From: Acidimicrobiales bacterium
Lineage (GTDB): Bacteria > Actinomycetota > Acidimicrobiia > Acidimicrobiales > Aldehydirespiratoraceae
NCBI GenBank assembly: GCA_040219515.1
Contig: JAVJSI010000009.1
Location: 124,001 to 188,000 of the forward strand
Direction of reading: 5' to 3'
DNA length: 64,000 bases
Positions 41,334 through 49,620 of the stretch are shown here, one piece after another; position 1 is the first letter of the stretch; every line of letters starts with the position of its first letter. The translations under genes were made by a program, and so were the position numbers. The notes beneath the pieces were generated by a model that was not told where the DNA came from, searched no databases, and was given only the letters and a program-made list of their open reading frames with translations.

Positions 41334-43106
41334 TCAGCGTGGAATGAGGACCATCACCGCGACGTCGTCGCTTCCATTGCCGCGCGGCAGCGCCGCCAGC
41401 AGGTGATTGCACAACCACGCGGCCGACTCAGGACGATCGATCTCGCTCAGCACGTGGGCCAGGTTGTCGAGGCTCTCGTCGATGTTCTCACCCCGCCGCT
41501 CGACGAGACCGTCGGTGTAGAACACGACGATGTCGCCGGCGTCCAACGACACGGTGTGCACCGCCCGCGCCTCGGAGGGCACGAGACCGAGCGGGAGGTC
41601 GCCAGTGGGAACCATGTCGACACGACCGTCGGTTCGACGGATCATCACCGGGAGATGGCCGGCCGTGACGATGTTCAGCTCGCTTGCGTCGACATCGTAC
41701 GCGGCGACGACCGCCGTCGTCAGCATCGCACCCTCCAGCTCCGACGCCACGAGATCGATCCCCTCGATCAGGGCGGGGAGTTCCGAGCTGCCGGCGGCAA
41801 GTCCGGCGAACGCGTGTCGAAGCTGGGCCATCGTCACCGCGGCATCCAGGCCCTGGCCGACGACGTCACCCATGGCCAACACGAACCGCCCGTCGGGTAG
41901 CGGGCGACCGTCGTACCAGTCGCCCCCGACGTCGATGTCGTCGACCGCCGCCTCGTAGCGAGCTGCGAGGTCGGCGCCCGGAATCTGGAGCAGACGTTGG
42001 GGCAGCAACACCCGCTGGAGGACTCGAGCGATCTGTCGGTTCCGGTCGGCCACCGCCGCCCGATCGAGCGCCTGGTCGCAGAGTTCGGCGACCGTCTCGA
42101 GGGAGTGCAGCGCCGCGTCCTCGAACGACTGGGCGCTTCTCCACGCGAAACCCAGCGCCCCACCCCGGCGGGGGAGCGGCAGTGCGACGAGGGCGGCGAA
42201 GCCGGCGGCGGCAGCGTCGGCCGCGCCCGACGGGAACCTCTCCTTCATCGTCGCCGGATCCTCGATCAGCACGCGTGTGCCGTCGAGCGCGGCCGCGCCG
42301 AGCGGCGTCTCACGGTCGAGGGGAACCGTCATCCATCGCTTCGCGATCGCGTCGCTCAGATCGGCACCGTGCCAGACATCGAGCGATTCGCCGTCGCGGG
42401 TGACGGCGAGATTCGAGAAGTCGGCGCCGACCGCCGCGCCCGCGAACCGGGCGACGGCCGCGGCCACCGAGTCGAACCCGGAACTCGTGGCCAGCGCCTG
42501 CGTGAGCGCGAACATCGACTCGGCTTCGGTGCGCCGGAGTGCCTCGATGTAGGAGAGCTTCTCGAGCGCGGTGTTGAGCGACTCTCGGCTCCGGATCATC
42601 TCCAACAGCTCGATCTCGGACATGACCGATGCGCTGAGCTTCTCGAGCAGATCGGTCTCGGCCTCCGTCCAACGCCGGGTGACGTGATCCATCACGCAGA
42701 AGCTCCCGAGTACGTTGCCGCCGGCATCGACGAGAGGAACGCCCAGGTACGACCGAGCGCGCAGATCGCGAATGGCGAGATTGTCGACAAGTCGGGGGTC
42801 GAGGGTCGTGTCCTCGATTCGCAGCGGCTCGGCCGACACGAGCGCGTGCTGACAGATCGAGTGCGACAGCGGGGTCTCGCGCTCGGTCGCGACCGGTTCG
42901 GGCAGGCCCGCAGCGCCGGGGAGGAACTGACGATCGGGCTCCACCAGGGAGACCAGCGCCAGTGGCGCGTCCAGTACGCGGCACGCCATCGCACAGAGGC
43001 GATCGAAGGGCTCGGCGGTAGCCGAGTCGGACAGCTCGGTCCGCCGCACCGCGTCGACACGAGCCGGATCGGTGAGCGGATCGACCACGTTGTCGGGCAC
43101 GGCCAC
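41334..43106 (-). CDS. GAF-GAF-PP2C (RsbU/SpoIIE-type) serine phosphatase
   Basis: A 590-residue signal-responsive phosphatase. GAF1 spans about 25-170 (LSHSICQHALVSAEPLRIED, SYLGVPLVDAGGNVLGSFCV), GAF2 about 195-340, and the PP2C/SpoIIE domain about 365-588. In the PP2C domain VGGDWYDGRPLPDGRFVLAM, GDVVGQGLDAAVTMAQLRHA, VFYTDGLVERRGENID and GSDDVAVMVL carry the metal-binding Asp residues. It would dephosphorylate a STAS protein such as that at 38188, switching on SigF in response to a GAF-sensed cue (redox, light or ligand). Start GTG 43106; GTG 43100 lies eight bases after TATCGT and could be a leaderless start. It is 18 bp after DUF1206, so probably also part of the upstream operon. Confidence 0.9.
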   Translation of the reverse strand: MAVPDNVVDPLTDPARVDAVRRTELSDSATAEPFDRLCAMACRVLDAPLALVSLVEPDRQFLPGAAGLPEPVATERETPLSHSICQHALVSAEPLRIEDTTLDPRLVDNLAIRDLRARSYLGVPLVDAGGNVLGSFCVMDHVTRRWTEAETDLLEKLSASVMSEIELLEMIRSRESLNTALEKLSYIEALRRTEAESMFALTQALATSSGFDSVAAAVARFAGAAVGADFSNLAVTRDGESLDVWHGADLSDAIAKRWMTVPLDRETPLGAAALDGTRVLIEDPATMKERFPSGAADAAAAGFAALVALPLPRRGGALGFAWRSAQSFEDAALHSLETVAELCDQALDRAAVADRNRQIARVLQRVLLPQRLLQIPGADLAARYEAAVDDIDVGGDWYDGRPLPDGRFVLAMGDVVGQGLDAAVTMAQLRHAFAGLAAGSSELPALIEGIDLVASELEGAMLTTAVVAAYDVDASELNIVTAGHLPVMIRRTDGRVDMVPTGDLPLGLVPSEARAVHTVSLDAGDIVVFYTDGLVERRGENIDESLDNLAHVLSEIDRPESAAWLCNHLLAALPRGNGSDDVAVMVLIPR

Positions 43107-43124
43107 AGACGATATCAGTGCGCG

Positions 43125-43937
43125 TCAGTCCAGCCGCTGGCGACGAAAGGTGACCATGTCGTACACGCCGGCGCAGAAGAGGCCGATGGCGGTCACCCAC
43201 AGCAGCGCCGCGCCCCACGGGGCCTCACGTAGCGATCGCAACGCGTCGTCGAGGCCGGCTGCCTTCTCGGGATCACGGCCGATGGCGGCATCGACGAACA
43301 ACAGGCCCACCACGGCGAGAGCGATCGCACGAGCGGTGAACCCGGCCAGACCGAGCGCAGTCAGGCCCGCGCGTTCCCGCTCGTCCAGATCGCCGGTGTC
43401 GATGTCGTCGAGAAACTCCCGGCGAAGTCCCTTCTGCAGGTGGTAGCCGGCCACGGCCAGGGTCCCGATGCCCACCGCGGCGACGAGCCACGGGCCGAGC
43501 GGCCAATCGAGCAGCCGCGCGCTGATCTCGTCGGGACTCGAAGCCGACTCGTCACCGGCCGAGCGATCGGCACGGCCCTTGACGGCAATACGGAAAGCCG
43601 TCACCGCCAGCAGTCCGTAAGCAAGGCCGAGGCCGAAGGACCCCACCCGCTTCAGAACATCCAACACGTCGACCTCGTCGCTGAGCAACGCGGAGGCGAT
43701 CTGCCAGAGCGCGAAGAGTCCGAGGCCGATGGAGACGACGAGAACCAGAACGCGACCGAACGGCTGTTGCACGAGATTTGCGAGCGCGCCGCGCTGGTCA
43801 GCGTCCTCTCCGCCGGCACCGCTGCCTCTCGCGACCTGCAGCGCGAGCAGTCCGATGATCACGAACAACAGTCCCTTGGCCAGCCAGCCGGCCCGGGTGA
43901 CACGCTCCGGCACCAGCGTCGACGTCCACGAGCTCAC
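43125..43937 (-). CDS. DUF1206 membrane protein
   Basis: A 270-residue integral membrane protein with about six hydrophobic segments arranged as three repeats of a two-helix unit: ARAGWLAKGLLFVIIGLLAL-like (about 15-35), VGSFGLGLAYGLLAVTAF (about 95-112) and LAGFTARAIALAVVGLLF (about 195-212). The recurring pattern R-x-G-x-x-A-x-G-x-x-(F/Y)-x-x-(I/V)-G is diagnostic of DUF1206. Function unknown. GTG 43937 overlaps the fumarase stop by 4 nt. Its place between fumarase and the RsbU-type phosphatase makes it part of a stress operon. Confidence 0.85.
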   Translation of the reverse strand: MSSWTSTLVPERVTRAGWLAKGLLFVIIGLLALQVARGSGAGGEDADQRGALANLVQQPFGRVLVLVVSIGLGLFALWQIASALLSDEVDVLDVLKRVGSFGLGLAYGLLAVTAFRIAVKGRADRSAGDESASSPDEISARLLDWPLGPWLVAAVGIGTLAVAGYHLQKGLRREFLDDIDTGDLDERERAGLTALGLAGFTARAIALAVVGLLFVDAAIGRDPEKAAGLDDALRSLREAPWGAALLWVTAIGLFCAGVYDMVTFRRQRLD

Positions 43938-45373
43938 GGTCCTTTCGGCCCGATCGTGCCGGTGTCCGACGGGGGGTCGTCGACAGACGGTGATTCGTCC
44001 TTCTCGAACGGGAGTTCCGGCCGGGATACCTCGATGCTGCCCTGAGCCATGGTCAGCAGATCGAGCTCCGCCTCGAGGACCGACGCATCGATGTCGTGGC
44101 GACGGGCGACGAGGTCGACGATGGACTCGCCCGATGCCTGCGCTCGATGATGGGCATCGGCCGCGGCGTCGTAGCCGATCAGGGGGGCGAGCGCCGTCAC
44201 CAGGGCCGCCGAGTCGGCGGCGTAGGCACGGCAGCGCTCGACGTCGGGCTGGAGCGGCGCCACGCATTTCGACGCGAGCAGGTCGGCGGCGGCGGTCAGG
44301 AGTTGCAGCGAATCCAGCAGGTCATGGGCGATCACGGGGAGATACGTGTTGAGCTCCAGGATCCCCTGCGTGCCGGCGAACGCGATCGTGGCATCGTTGC
44401 CGATCACCCGAGCGACGACCTGATTCACCACTTCGATCACCACCGGATTCACCTTGCCGGGCATGATCGACGAGCCGGGTTGGAGCGCAGGGATGCGCAG
44501 TTCCCCGAGCCCCGCGGTGGGACCACTCGCCATGAGGCGGATGTCGTTGCTGATCTTCTGCATCGCCACGGCGACCGTCCGCGCCCGCGCCGAGAGGTCC
44601 ACGAGGTCGTCGTGGGACCCCTGGACGGCGAACCGGTCGGGGGCCGGCGTCAGGTGCAGGCCCGTGGCGTCGGCCAACGCCTCGATCGCGCGATCGGCGA
44701 AACCGGGGGGCGCGTTCAGCCCGTTGCCGACGGCGGTGCCGCCGAGCGGCAACCGGCCCACGGCAGGCACGATCTCCTCGATTCGGGCGCCGGCGTCGGC
44801 GATTTGTTGTCGGTAGCCACCGAACTCCTGGCCGAGCGTGACGGGAACGGCGTCCTGGAGGTGGGTGCGACCGGCTTTCACGACGTGCTTCAGATTCCGT
44901 TCCTGGAGGCCCAGTTCTCGTTCCAGGCGCAACAGCGCCGAGCGGAGTCCGACCGCCGCGACGACCGCGGCCAACCGCACCGCGCTCGGCATCACGTCGT
45001 TGCTCGACTGTCCGAGGTTCACATGGTCGTTCGGGTGAACCGACGTGCCGGGGAGCAGTTCCTCGGCTCGTGCCGCCAGCACCTCGTTGACGTTCATGTG
45101 GCTCGACGTCGCCGAGCCGGTCTGGAAGACGTCGACCACGAACTGGTCGTCCCACTTGCCGTCCAACACTTCGTCGGTGGCCCGCTCTATCGCGCGCGCC
45201 ATCTCGCCGGGCAGCCGATCGGGTACGAGGTCGGTCAGCACGAGTGCCGCAGCCTTCTTGATCCTGGCCACCTCGTGGATCACGGCCAAGGGGAACCGGA
45301 CCCCGGATATCGGGAAGTTCTCGACCGCGAGCCGCGTCTGGTCGCCGAAGAGCTCCGCCGCTCCGGCGTTCAT
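43934..45373 (-). CDS. fumC: Class II fumarate hydratase (or aspartase-like lyase)
   Basis: A 479-residue member of the fumarase/aspartase superfamily. FQTGSATSSHMNVNEVLAAR (about 95-114), HPNDHVNLGQSSNDVMPSAV (about 124-143), AGRTHLQDAVPVTLGQEFGG (about 175) and the signature GSSIMPGKVNPVVIEVVNQV (about 302) are present. GSATSSHMNVNE is typical of class II fumarase, but aspartase is not excluded. A charged ~35-residue C-terminal tail (PELPFEKDESPSVDDPPSDT) exceeds the usual length. ATG 45373 overlaps the stop of the NuoF-like gene (ATGA). Presence in a SigF-driven operon suggests a stress-condition isozyme. Confidence 0.85.
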   Translation of the reverse strand: MNAGAAELFGDQTRLAVENFPISGVRFPLAVIHEVARIKKAAALVLTDLVPDRLPGEMARAIERATDEVLDGKWDDQFVVDVFQTGSATSSHMNVNEVLAARAEELLPGTSVHPNDHVNLGQSSNDVMPSAVRLAAVVAAVGLRSALLRLERELGLQERNLKHVVKAGRTHLQDAVPVTLGQEFGGYRQQIADAGARIEEIVPAVGRLPLGGTAVGNGLNAPPGFADRAIEALADATGLHLTPAPDRFAVQGSHDDLVDLSARARTVAVAMQKISNDIRLMASGPTAGLGELRIPALQPGSSIMPGKVNPVVIEVVNQVVARVIGNDATIAFAGTQGILELNTYLPVIAHDLLDSLQLLTAAADLLASKCVAPLQPDVERCRAYAADSAALVTALAPLIGYDAAADAHHRAQASGESIVDLVARRHDIDASVLEAELDLLTMAQGSIEVSRPELPFEKDESPSVDDPPSDTGTIGPKGP

Positions 45374-46803
45374 CGGCTCGCTTCCTGCGCGACGTCCTCC
45401 ACGGCAGCAGGGTAGCGACCCGACCAGACCGGCGTAGTCCTCCAGTCGGGTTGGACGTCGCCATGTTCGGTGTCGAACACGGCGCGGCCGTCGACGATGT
45501 CGAGCAGTGGCGCGAGCCGCAGTGGCACGCCGGGACCGGAACCGGTTCTCGCCAGCGCGTCGGGGAAGTAGGCGAGCAGGCCCTCCACGACATCGCGCTG
45601 CTGGGCTGCGAGCCCACACCGAGCGCCCTCCGTGACGGTGCCGGCCCGGCGGGCGAGTGCCGCCGCCGCATCCGCGGCGTGGTCTCCTGCGCCACCATCG
45701 GGATTCGCGAGGTCGACGAGGATCTCGCTGATCGCCAACCCGTCCGACTTGCACGGCTCACACTGTCCGCAGCTCTCCGTGCTCAGGAAGCGAGCGGCCG
45801 CCGCGGCGATCGAGCGCGGATCGGTCGCTGCGGAGAAGGCCTGGAAGGCGCCGGCGCCGATCGGAATGCTCTCGTCGGGCTCTCCGCCGGGAAGGAGCGG
45901 AAGGTCGAACCGATCCGGATCGATGATGGGGTAGGTCACGCCGTTGAGGACCGCAGCGGCCGCGTCGGCGTCGTCGCCGAGGACATCCCGCATCGAGACG
46001 CCGATCGGAATCTCGACCACGCGTGTCCGCTCGACATCGCCGGAGACCGTCGCGAGAAACGTGCGAGCGACCATGCCGGGCGAGTCGGGCTGCCGGACGA
46101 TGTGCGCCGCACGCGCCAGTGTCTCCACGTTCTGGACCAGCGCCGGCGGTGGGAGTTGCCCGCCGTCCTCCATCCCCTCGGTCCTTCCCTCGCCCGACAG
46201 CGCGGTGGACGCAGGAGCGCCGCGACTGCCGAGATCGAGCGCGCCATGGCGCCATGGCGGACTCAATCGCGGGAAGGGCGGACGGCCCGCGACGACCTCC
46301 AGCAACGCCGACTCCTCGCCGAAGAGATAGCGATCCGGTCCTTCCACGACTTCGAAGGCGGGCATCGGCACCGTCGTAGTCGATCGAACCGATCGCAGCG
46401 CGGCTTGCAGCGAGGCGATCTCCGTGCGAGCGCGACGTTTGACGGCGAACACGACGGTGTCCGCGCCGATCACGCCTGCGGCTATCACCGCACCCTCGAT
46501 GACCGAGTACGGGTCACGGCGCAGGAGCCATCGGTCCTTGAACGATCCCGGTTCTCCTTCGGCGGCGTTGACGACGAGGGTGGGCGTGGTGTCGGCACCG
46601 GCGAATCGGCGCGTCGTGCGCCACTTGGTCGCCGTCGGGAACCAGGCGCCGCCGCGGCCGCGGAGGTCGGCGGTCTCGATGATCGAGAGAATCCCGTCGG
46701 CTCCCAGCGTCGACGACACGGCCAACGCGTCGCCGCCTCGGGCCTCGCGGTGGTGTGCGTAGGAACTGACGTTGCGGTCCGGGAGGACGAGAGATTGGTC
46801 CAT
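45370..46803 (-). CDS. NuoF-like NADH-binding flavoprotein (51-kDa subunit family), stand-alone
   Basis: A 477-residue homologue of the NADH/FMN-binding subunit of complex I. LRGRGGAWFPTATKW (about 47-61) is the glycine-rich NADH loop, NAAEGEPGSFKDRWLLRRDP (about 79-98) binds FMN, ESALLEVVAGRPPFPRLSPP (about 162) follows, and TESCGQCEPCKSDG (about 340) gives three of the four [4Fe-4S] Cys. Upstream in-frame ATGs (to 46836) are covered by a SigF-type promoter, so I start at ATG 46803, nine bases after the -10. No other nuo genes are near; it may feed electrons to a soluble partner. It heads an operon with fumarase, DUF1206 and probably the phosphatase. Confidence 0.83.
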   Translation of the reverse strand: MDQSLVLPDRNVSSYAHHREARGGDALAVSSTLGADGILSIIETADLRGRGGAWFPTATKWRTTRRFAGADTTPTLVVNAAEGEPGSFKDRWLLRRDPYSVIEGAVIAAGVIGADTVVFAVKRRARTEIASLQAALRSVRSTTTVPMPAFEVVEGPDRYLFGEESALLEVVAGRPPFPRLSPPWRHGALDLGSRGAPASTALSGEGRTEGMEDGGQLPPPALVQNVETLARAAHIVRQPDSPGMVARTFLATVSGDVERTRVVEIPIGVSMRDVLGDDADAAAAVLNGVTYPIIDPDRFDLPLLPGGEPDESIPIGAGAFQAFSAATDPRSIAAAAARFLSTESCGQCEPCKSDGLAISEILVDLANPDGGAGDHAADAAAALARRAGTVTEGARCGLAAQQRDVVEGLLAYFPDALARTGSGPGVPLRLAPLLDIVDGRAVFDTEHGDVQPDWRTTPVWSGRYPAAVEDVAQEASR

Positions 46804-46812
46804 GGCGGGGAC

Positions 46813-46839
46813 GTACCCTCCACGCCACAGCATCAAACT
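46813..46839 (-). promoter_or_regulatory. SigF-type promoter of the nuoF-like/fumarase/DUF1206 operon
   Basis: Minus strand: AGTTT (46839-46835), 16-base spacer, GGGTAC (46818-46813), nine bases before ATG 46803. The transcript would be leaderless and could not include the upstream in-frame ATGs. Confidence 0.68.
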
Positions 46840-46846
46840 CCCGCGG

Positions 46847-46873
46847 GGTTTGCCGGCGCCGCGTTCGGGGAAC
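46847..46873 (+). promoter_or_regulatory. SigF-type promoter of the DsbA-like gene
   Basis: GGTTT (46847-46851), 16-base spacer, GGGAAC (46868-46873). It is divergent from, and only eight bases away from, the promoter of the NuoF-like operon. Confidence 0.58.
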
Positions 46874-46917
46874 GTTCATCTCGAAGGAATCCACGAGTAG
46901 TGAACGAGGAGTCGATG

Positions 46918-47580
46918 ATGGCCAACGGCACGGGGACCACGACACCGCAGAGACTCGAGCCTCCCGCGGCCGGCGCCATCATCTTCTACAGCAACATCGG
47001 GTGCCCGTACGCGCACGCAGCCCTCCATCGCCTGCTCGAGATTCGACGTGACCACGGCGTCGACTCACTCGTCGCAATCGACCATCGCCCGCTCCACAGC
47101 ACCTCGATCCGCCTTCTGCGCAACGGTGACATCGATCGGTGGGCGGCAACCGTGGATGCCCAGGCCCGCGAGGAGCCGGGTGCAGGCTGGGCGGCCCATG
47201 CCCCCGCGCACCGTCCCGAGACACAGCTCGCCCACGAGATGGTGCAGTCGGCCAAGGCCCAAGGGGCCGAAGCGAGCGTCGAACTCGACCGTCGACTCCG
47301 CGTCGGCTTCTTCAGGGATCATCTCGACCTCGACACCGTGGCCGCAGTCATGTCCGTCGCTGCCGATGTCGACGGGCTCGACCCCGACGAACTCGAGACA
47401 GAGTTCGCCAGCGGACGCGGCGCCACCGAGGTCGACCATCACACCGAGGTGGCTCGCGAAGCCGGCATCGTGAGCGGACCCGCCCTCGCCACCGCCGCCG
47501 GCGAGGTGGTTGCGGCGCTCGACGTCGACACTCTCGAGGACCTCGTGTGCCGTGCCGCGGCATCGAGTCCGGCCGAATGA
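46918..47580 (+). CDS. DsbA-family thioredoxin-fold protein with CPYA active site
   Basis: A 220-residue DsbA/FrnE/HCCA-isomerase-type protein. IIFYSNIGCPYAHAALHRLL (about 21-40) is the first strand and active-site helix; the CxxC has become CPYA, keeping only the nucleophilic Cys. A helical insert follows, and EAGIVSGPALATAAGEVVAA (about 180) is the cis-Pro loop region, with SGPAL in place of the usual VPT. A single Cys fits a glutathione/mycothiol-transferase or peroxidase-like activity better than disulfide formation. ATG 46918 lies six bases after AGGAG; ATG 46915 and GTG 46900 are in frame. Driven by a SigF-type promoter. Confidence 0.8.
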   Translation: MANGTGTTTPQRLEPPAAGAIIFYSNIGCPYAHAALHRLLEIRRDHGVDSLVAIDHRPLHSTSIRLLRNGDIDRWAATVDAQAREEPGAGWAAHAPAHRPETQLAHEMVQSAKAQGAEASVELDRRLRVGFFRDHLDLDTVAAVMSVAADVDGLDPDELETEFASGRGATEVDHHTEVAREAGIVSGPALATAAGEVVAALDVDTLEDLVCRAAASSPAE

Positions 47581-47608
47581 TCAACCGAACCCGACCGGTT
47601 CGCTGACG

Positions 47609-47635
47609 GGTTTGTCGGGGACCGGGGCCGGGTAG
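47609..47635 (+). promoter_or_regulatory. SigF-type promoter of the uspA/release-factor-like operon
   Basis: GGTTT (47609-47613), 16-base spacer, GGGTAG (47630-47635), 55 bases before ATG 47690. Confidence 0.66.
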
Positions 47636-47689
47636 GTCCACTTCGTGGTCGTCCCCGCGGCCGCACGACTCGAAAAGGGACACCGTGAA

Positions 47690-48160
47690 ATGAAGATCTT
47701 GCTCGCAGTAGACGACGATGCCGCCAGCTACGAAGCTGCGTTGGTGGTTGCCGACTGGTTCGACGACGAAACCTCCGTGGTCGCGTTGCACGTCGGCTCG
47801 ATCACGCTGCCCGCATCGCTCACCACGCCGGTGGTCATGGGCGGACTCGGATACCCCATCGTCTCCCTCCCCGCGCTCAAAGAAGAGCGCCGTGAAGTCT
47901 TTCGCCAGGCCCGAGAGATCGCCGAGAACGCCGCGGCCGTCACCGACGGTTCGCCCCGCACCGAAGCGGGCGATCCCGCCGAGAAGATCGTCGACGTGGC
48001 GGTCGAGATCGATGCCGATCTGATCGTCGTGGGCACCGGCGACCGGTCCTGGCTCTCCCGTGTCGTTTCACCGTCCGTATCCGAGGAAGTGATCCACCAC
48101 GCCCCGTGTCCCGTCCTCGTGGTCCGGCCCGCCGACACCCGCCGGTCGGAAGTGTCGTGA
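47690..48160 (+). CDS. Universal stress protein (UspA family)
   Basis: A 156-residue single Usp domain. MKILLAVDDDAASYEAALVV (1-20) is the first strand with the ATP-contacting Asp. Near the end, LIVVGTGDRSWLSRVVSPSV (about 108-127) corresponds to the GxRGxxGxxxxGS nucleotide loop, here degenerate (GTGDRSWLSRVVSPS), so ATP binding is doubtful. HHAPCPVLVVRP closes the fold. It sits behind a SigF-type promoter and is coupled (TGATG) to a release-factor-like gene, a combination resembling parts of the mycobacterial dormancy regulon. Confidence 0.9.
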   Translation: MKILLAVDDDAASYEAALVVADWFDDETSVVALHVGSITLPASLTTPVVMGGLGYPIVSLPALKEERREVFRQAREIAENAAAVTDGSPRTEAGDPAEKIVDVAVEIDADLIVVGTGDRSWLSRVVSPSVSEEVIHHAPCPVLVVRPADTRRSEVS

Positions 48161-49221
48161 TGCACCATCCCTCCGTTCGCCGCTCCGACCTCCAACATCT
48201 TGTCGAAGGTCGACCACCTTTCGTGTCGATCTATGTCGACATGAGCGAGAACCGGCGAGACTCACTGGTCGCACGCGTGGCCGCGATCGCCGATGGTCTC
48301 GAAGCCCTGGGTACCCCGACCGAACTCGTCCGCACTTCGACCACTCCTCTGCTCGCCCCACCGCCGGGTCGATCAGCGATGGCCGTCCTCGCATCGAGCG
48401 ACGATCGCGTTCTCGTGGCCTCGTCACCCGACCCGCTGCACGAAGACGTCGGCGAGTTCGGCGCCGTACCTCGGCTCGGGCCCGCCATCGAGTGGAGCCA
48501 GCAGATGATCACTCACGCAGTGGTCCGCGAGGTCGATGGCGATCGAGCAGACGTGATGGTGTTCGGCGCCGACGGCACGACGACGTCGCTCCCCTCCCTG
48601 ACTGCAGTCGACGGCGCCGCGACAGCCGGCGACCCTGCAGCAGCCGACAACGCGTTCGGAGAGTTTCTCACCGCGCACGATCCTGCGGCCGTCTTCGTCG
48701 TCGGTGGAGGGCTCTCCGCGATCTGGAAGTCGCTCCAAGACCTCGTTCTGAGCGAGCACCTCCGTCCTGACTGCCATCTCGAACGGCTCGAGTCCGGCGA
48801 TGATGCCGACGTCGCCGAAGCCGTCGTGCGCCACACCGCCAGTGTGGTGGCCACCCGCAAGGTCCGGTTGCTGCAGGACTTCCGTTTCGAACTCTCCCAC
48901 GAGCGTGCGGTCGAAGGCTTCGAGGGTGTGGTCGCAGCCGTGAACGACGGCCGCGTTGCCACCCTGCTGCTCCACGACGACCCCGACGACCACCGCCGGG
49001 CGATCGTCCACCCCGACGGCTCGATGGTCGCCGTACCACCCGACGAGATCGCCGCCGCCGGCGACGGGCAGGAAGTGCGGCTCGCCGACGCACTCATCTG
49101 TGCGACCCTGCAGCGCGGCGGCGCCCCCGTCATCCTGCCGTCGACCGGCGAGAAGGGGCCGGCCGACGATCTCGGCGCGCTCCTGCTTCCCCGGCCGCCC
49201 GCCGGCCTGATCGACAACTAG
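48160..49221 (+). CDS. Bacterial release-factor-1-like protein (Rv2629/baeRF type)
   Basis: A 353-residue protein resembling the bacterial/archaeal eRF1-like family that includes mycobacterial Rv2629: PPFVSIYVDMSENRRDSLVA near the start, a central LPRLGPAIEWSQ-like region (VPRLGPAIEWSQQMITHAVV, about 105-124), and FVVGGGLSAIWKSLQDLVLS (about 178-197). The C-terminal third has LHDDPDDHRRAIVHPDGSMV and ADALICATLQRGGAPVILPS (about 308-327), an L7Ae-like ending. Such proteins are proposed to act on stalled ribosomes or peptidyl-tRNA under stress. Translationally coupled to uspA. Function inferred from family resemblance only. Confidence 0.7.
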   Translation: MHHPSVRRSDLQHLVEGRPPFVSIYVDMSENRRDSLVARVAAIADGLEALGTPTELVRTSTTPLLAPPPGRSAMAVLASSDDRVLVASSPDPLHEDVGEFGAVPRLGPAIEWSQQMITHAVVREVDGDRADVMVFGADGTTTSLPSLTAVDGAATAGDPAAADNAFGEFLTAHDPAAVFVVGGGLSAIWKSLQDLVLSEHLRPDCHLERLESGDDADVAEAVVRHTASVVATRKVRLLQDFRFELSHERAVEGFEGVVAAVNDGRVATLLLHDDPDDHRRAIVHPDGSMVAVPPDEIAAAGDGQEVRLADALICATLQRGGAPVILPSTGEKGPADDLGALLLPRPPAGLIDN

Positions 49222-49242
49222 CTCGACGAGGAGATACCACCC

Positions 49243-49611
49243 ATGACCGACCCCACCGACACCACCCCGGATCCGGACTTCGCCCAGGGCGCCGACACCC
49301 TCGTCGGGGTGCTGGCCGCAGCCGCGAACGACGGCTATCGAGCCGAGCTCCGCATCGACCGCGACGCAACCGTCGTGTGCAGCGTCTGCGACGCGCGCAC
49401 ACCGGCCGACGAACTGACGGTGGAGCGATATCGGCGCCTCGAAGGCGCGAGCGACGCGGCCGACATGATGCTCGTCGCCCGTTCCCACTGCCCGGCCTGC
49501 GGATCCGCAGGCATGATCACGATGGGATACGGCCCCAACGCCGGCGAACACGACGAGGAGTTCCTGGCCGCACTCGATCTGCGCGAGGTGCCCTCCGGGC
49601 CCACCGACTGA
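49243..49611 (+). CDS. Small zinc-ribbon-type protein of unknown function
   Basis: A 122-residue acidic protein. Two knuckles, CSVC (Cys 46 and 49) and CPAC (Cys 83 and 86), spaced by 33 residues, suggest one structural zinc site. The flanks (TLVGVLAAAANDGYRAELRI and GYGPNAGEHDEEFLAALDLR) are not familiar to me. It lies 21 bp after the release-factor-like gene with GAGGAG before ATG 49243, so it is third in the UspA operon and likely SigF-controlled. A strong terminator follows. A role in RNA or ribosome binding is possible given its neighbours, but is a guess. Confidence 0.75.
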   Translation: MTDPTDTTPDPDFAQGADTLVGVLAAAANDGYRAELRIDRDATVVCSVCDARTPADELTVERYRRLEGASDAADMMLVARSHCPACGSAGMITMGYGPNAGEHDEEFLAALDLREVPSGPTD

Positions 49612-49620
49612 CACTCCCGA

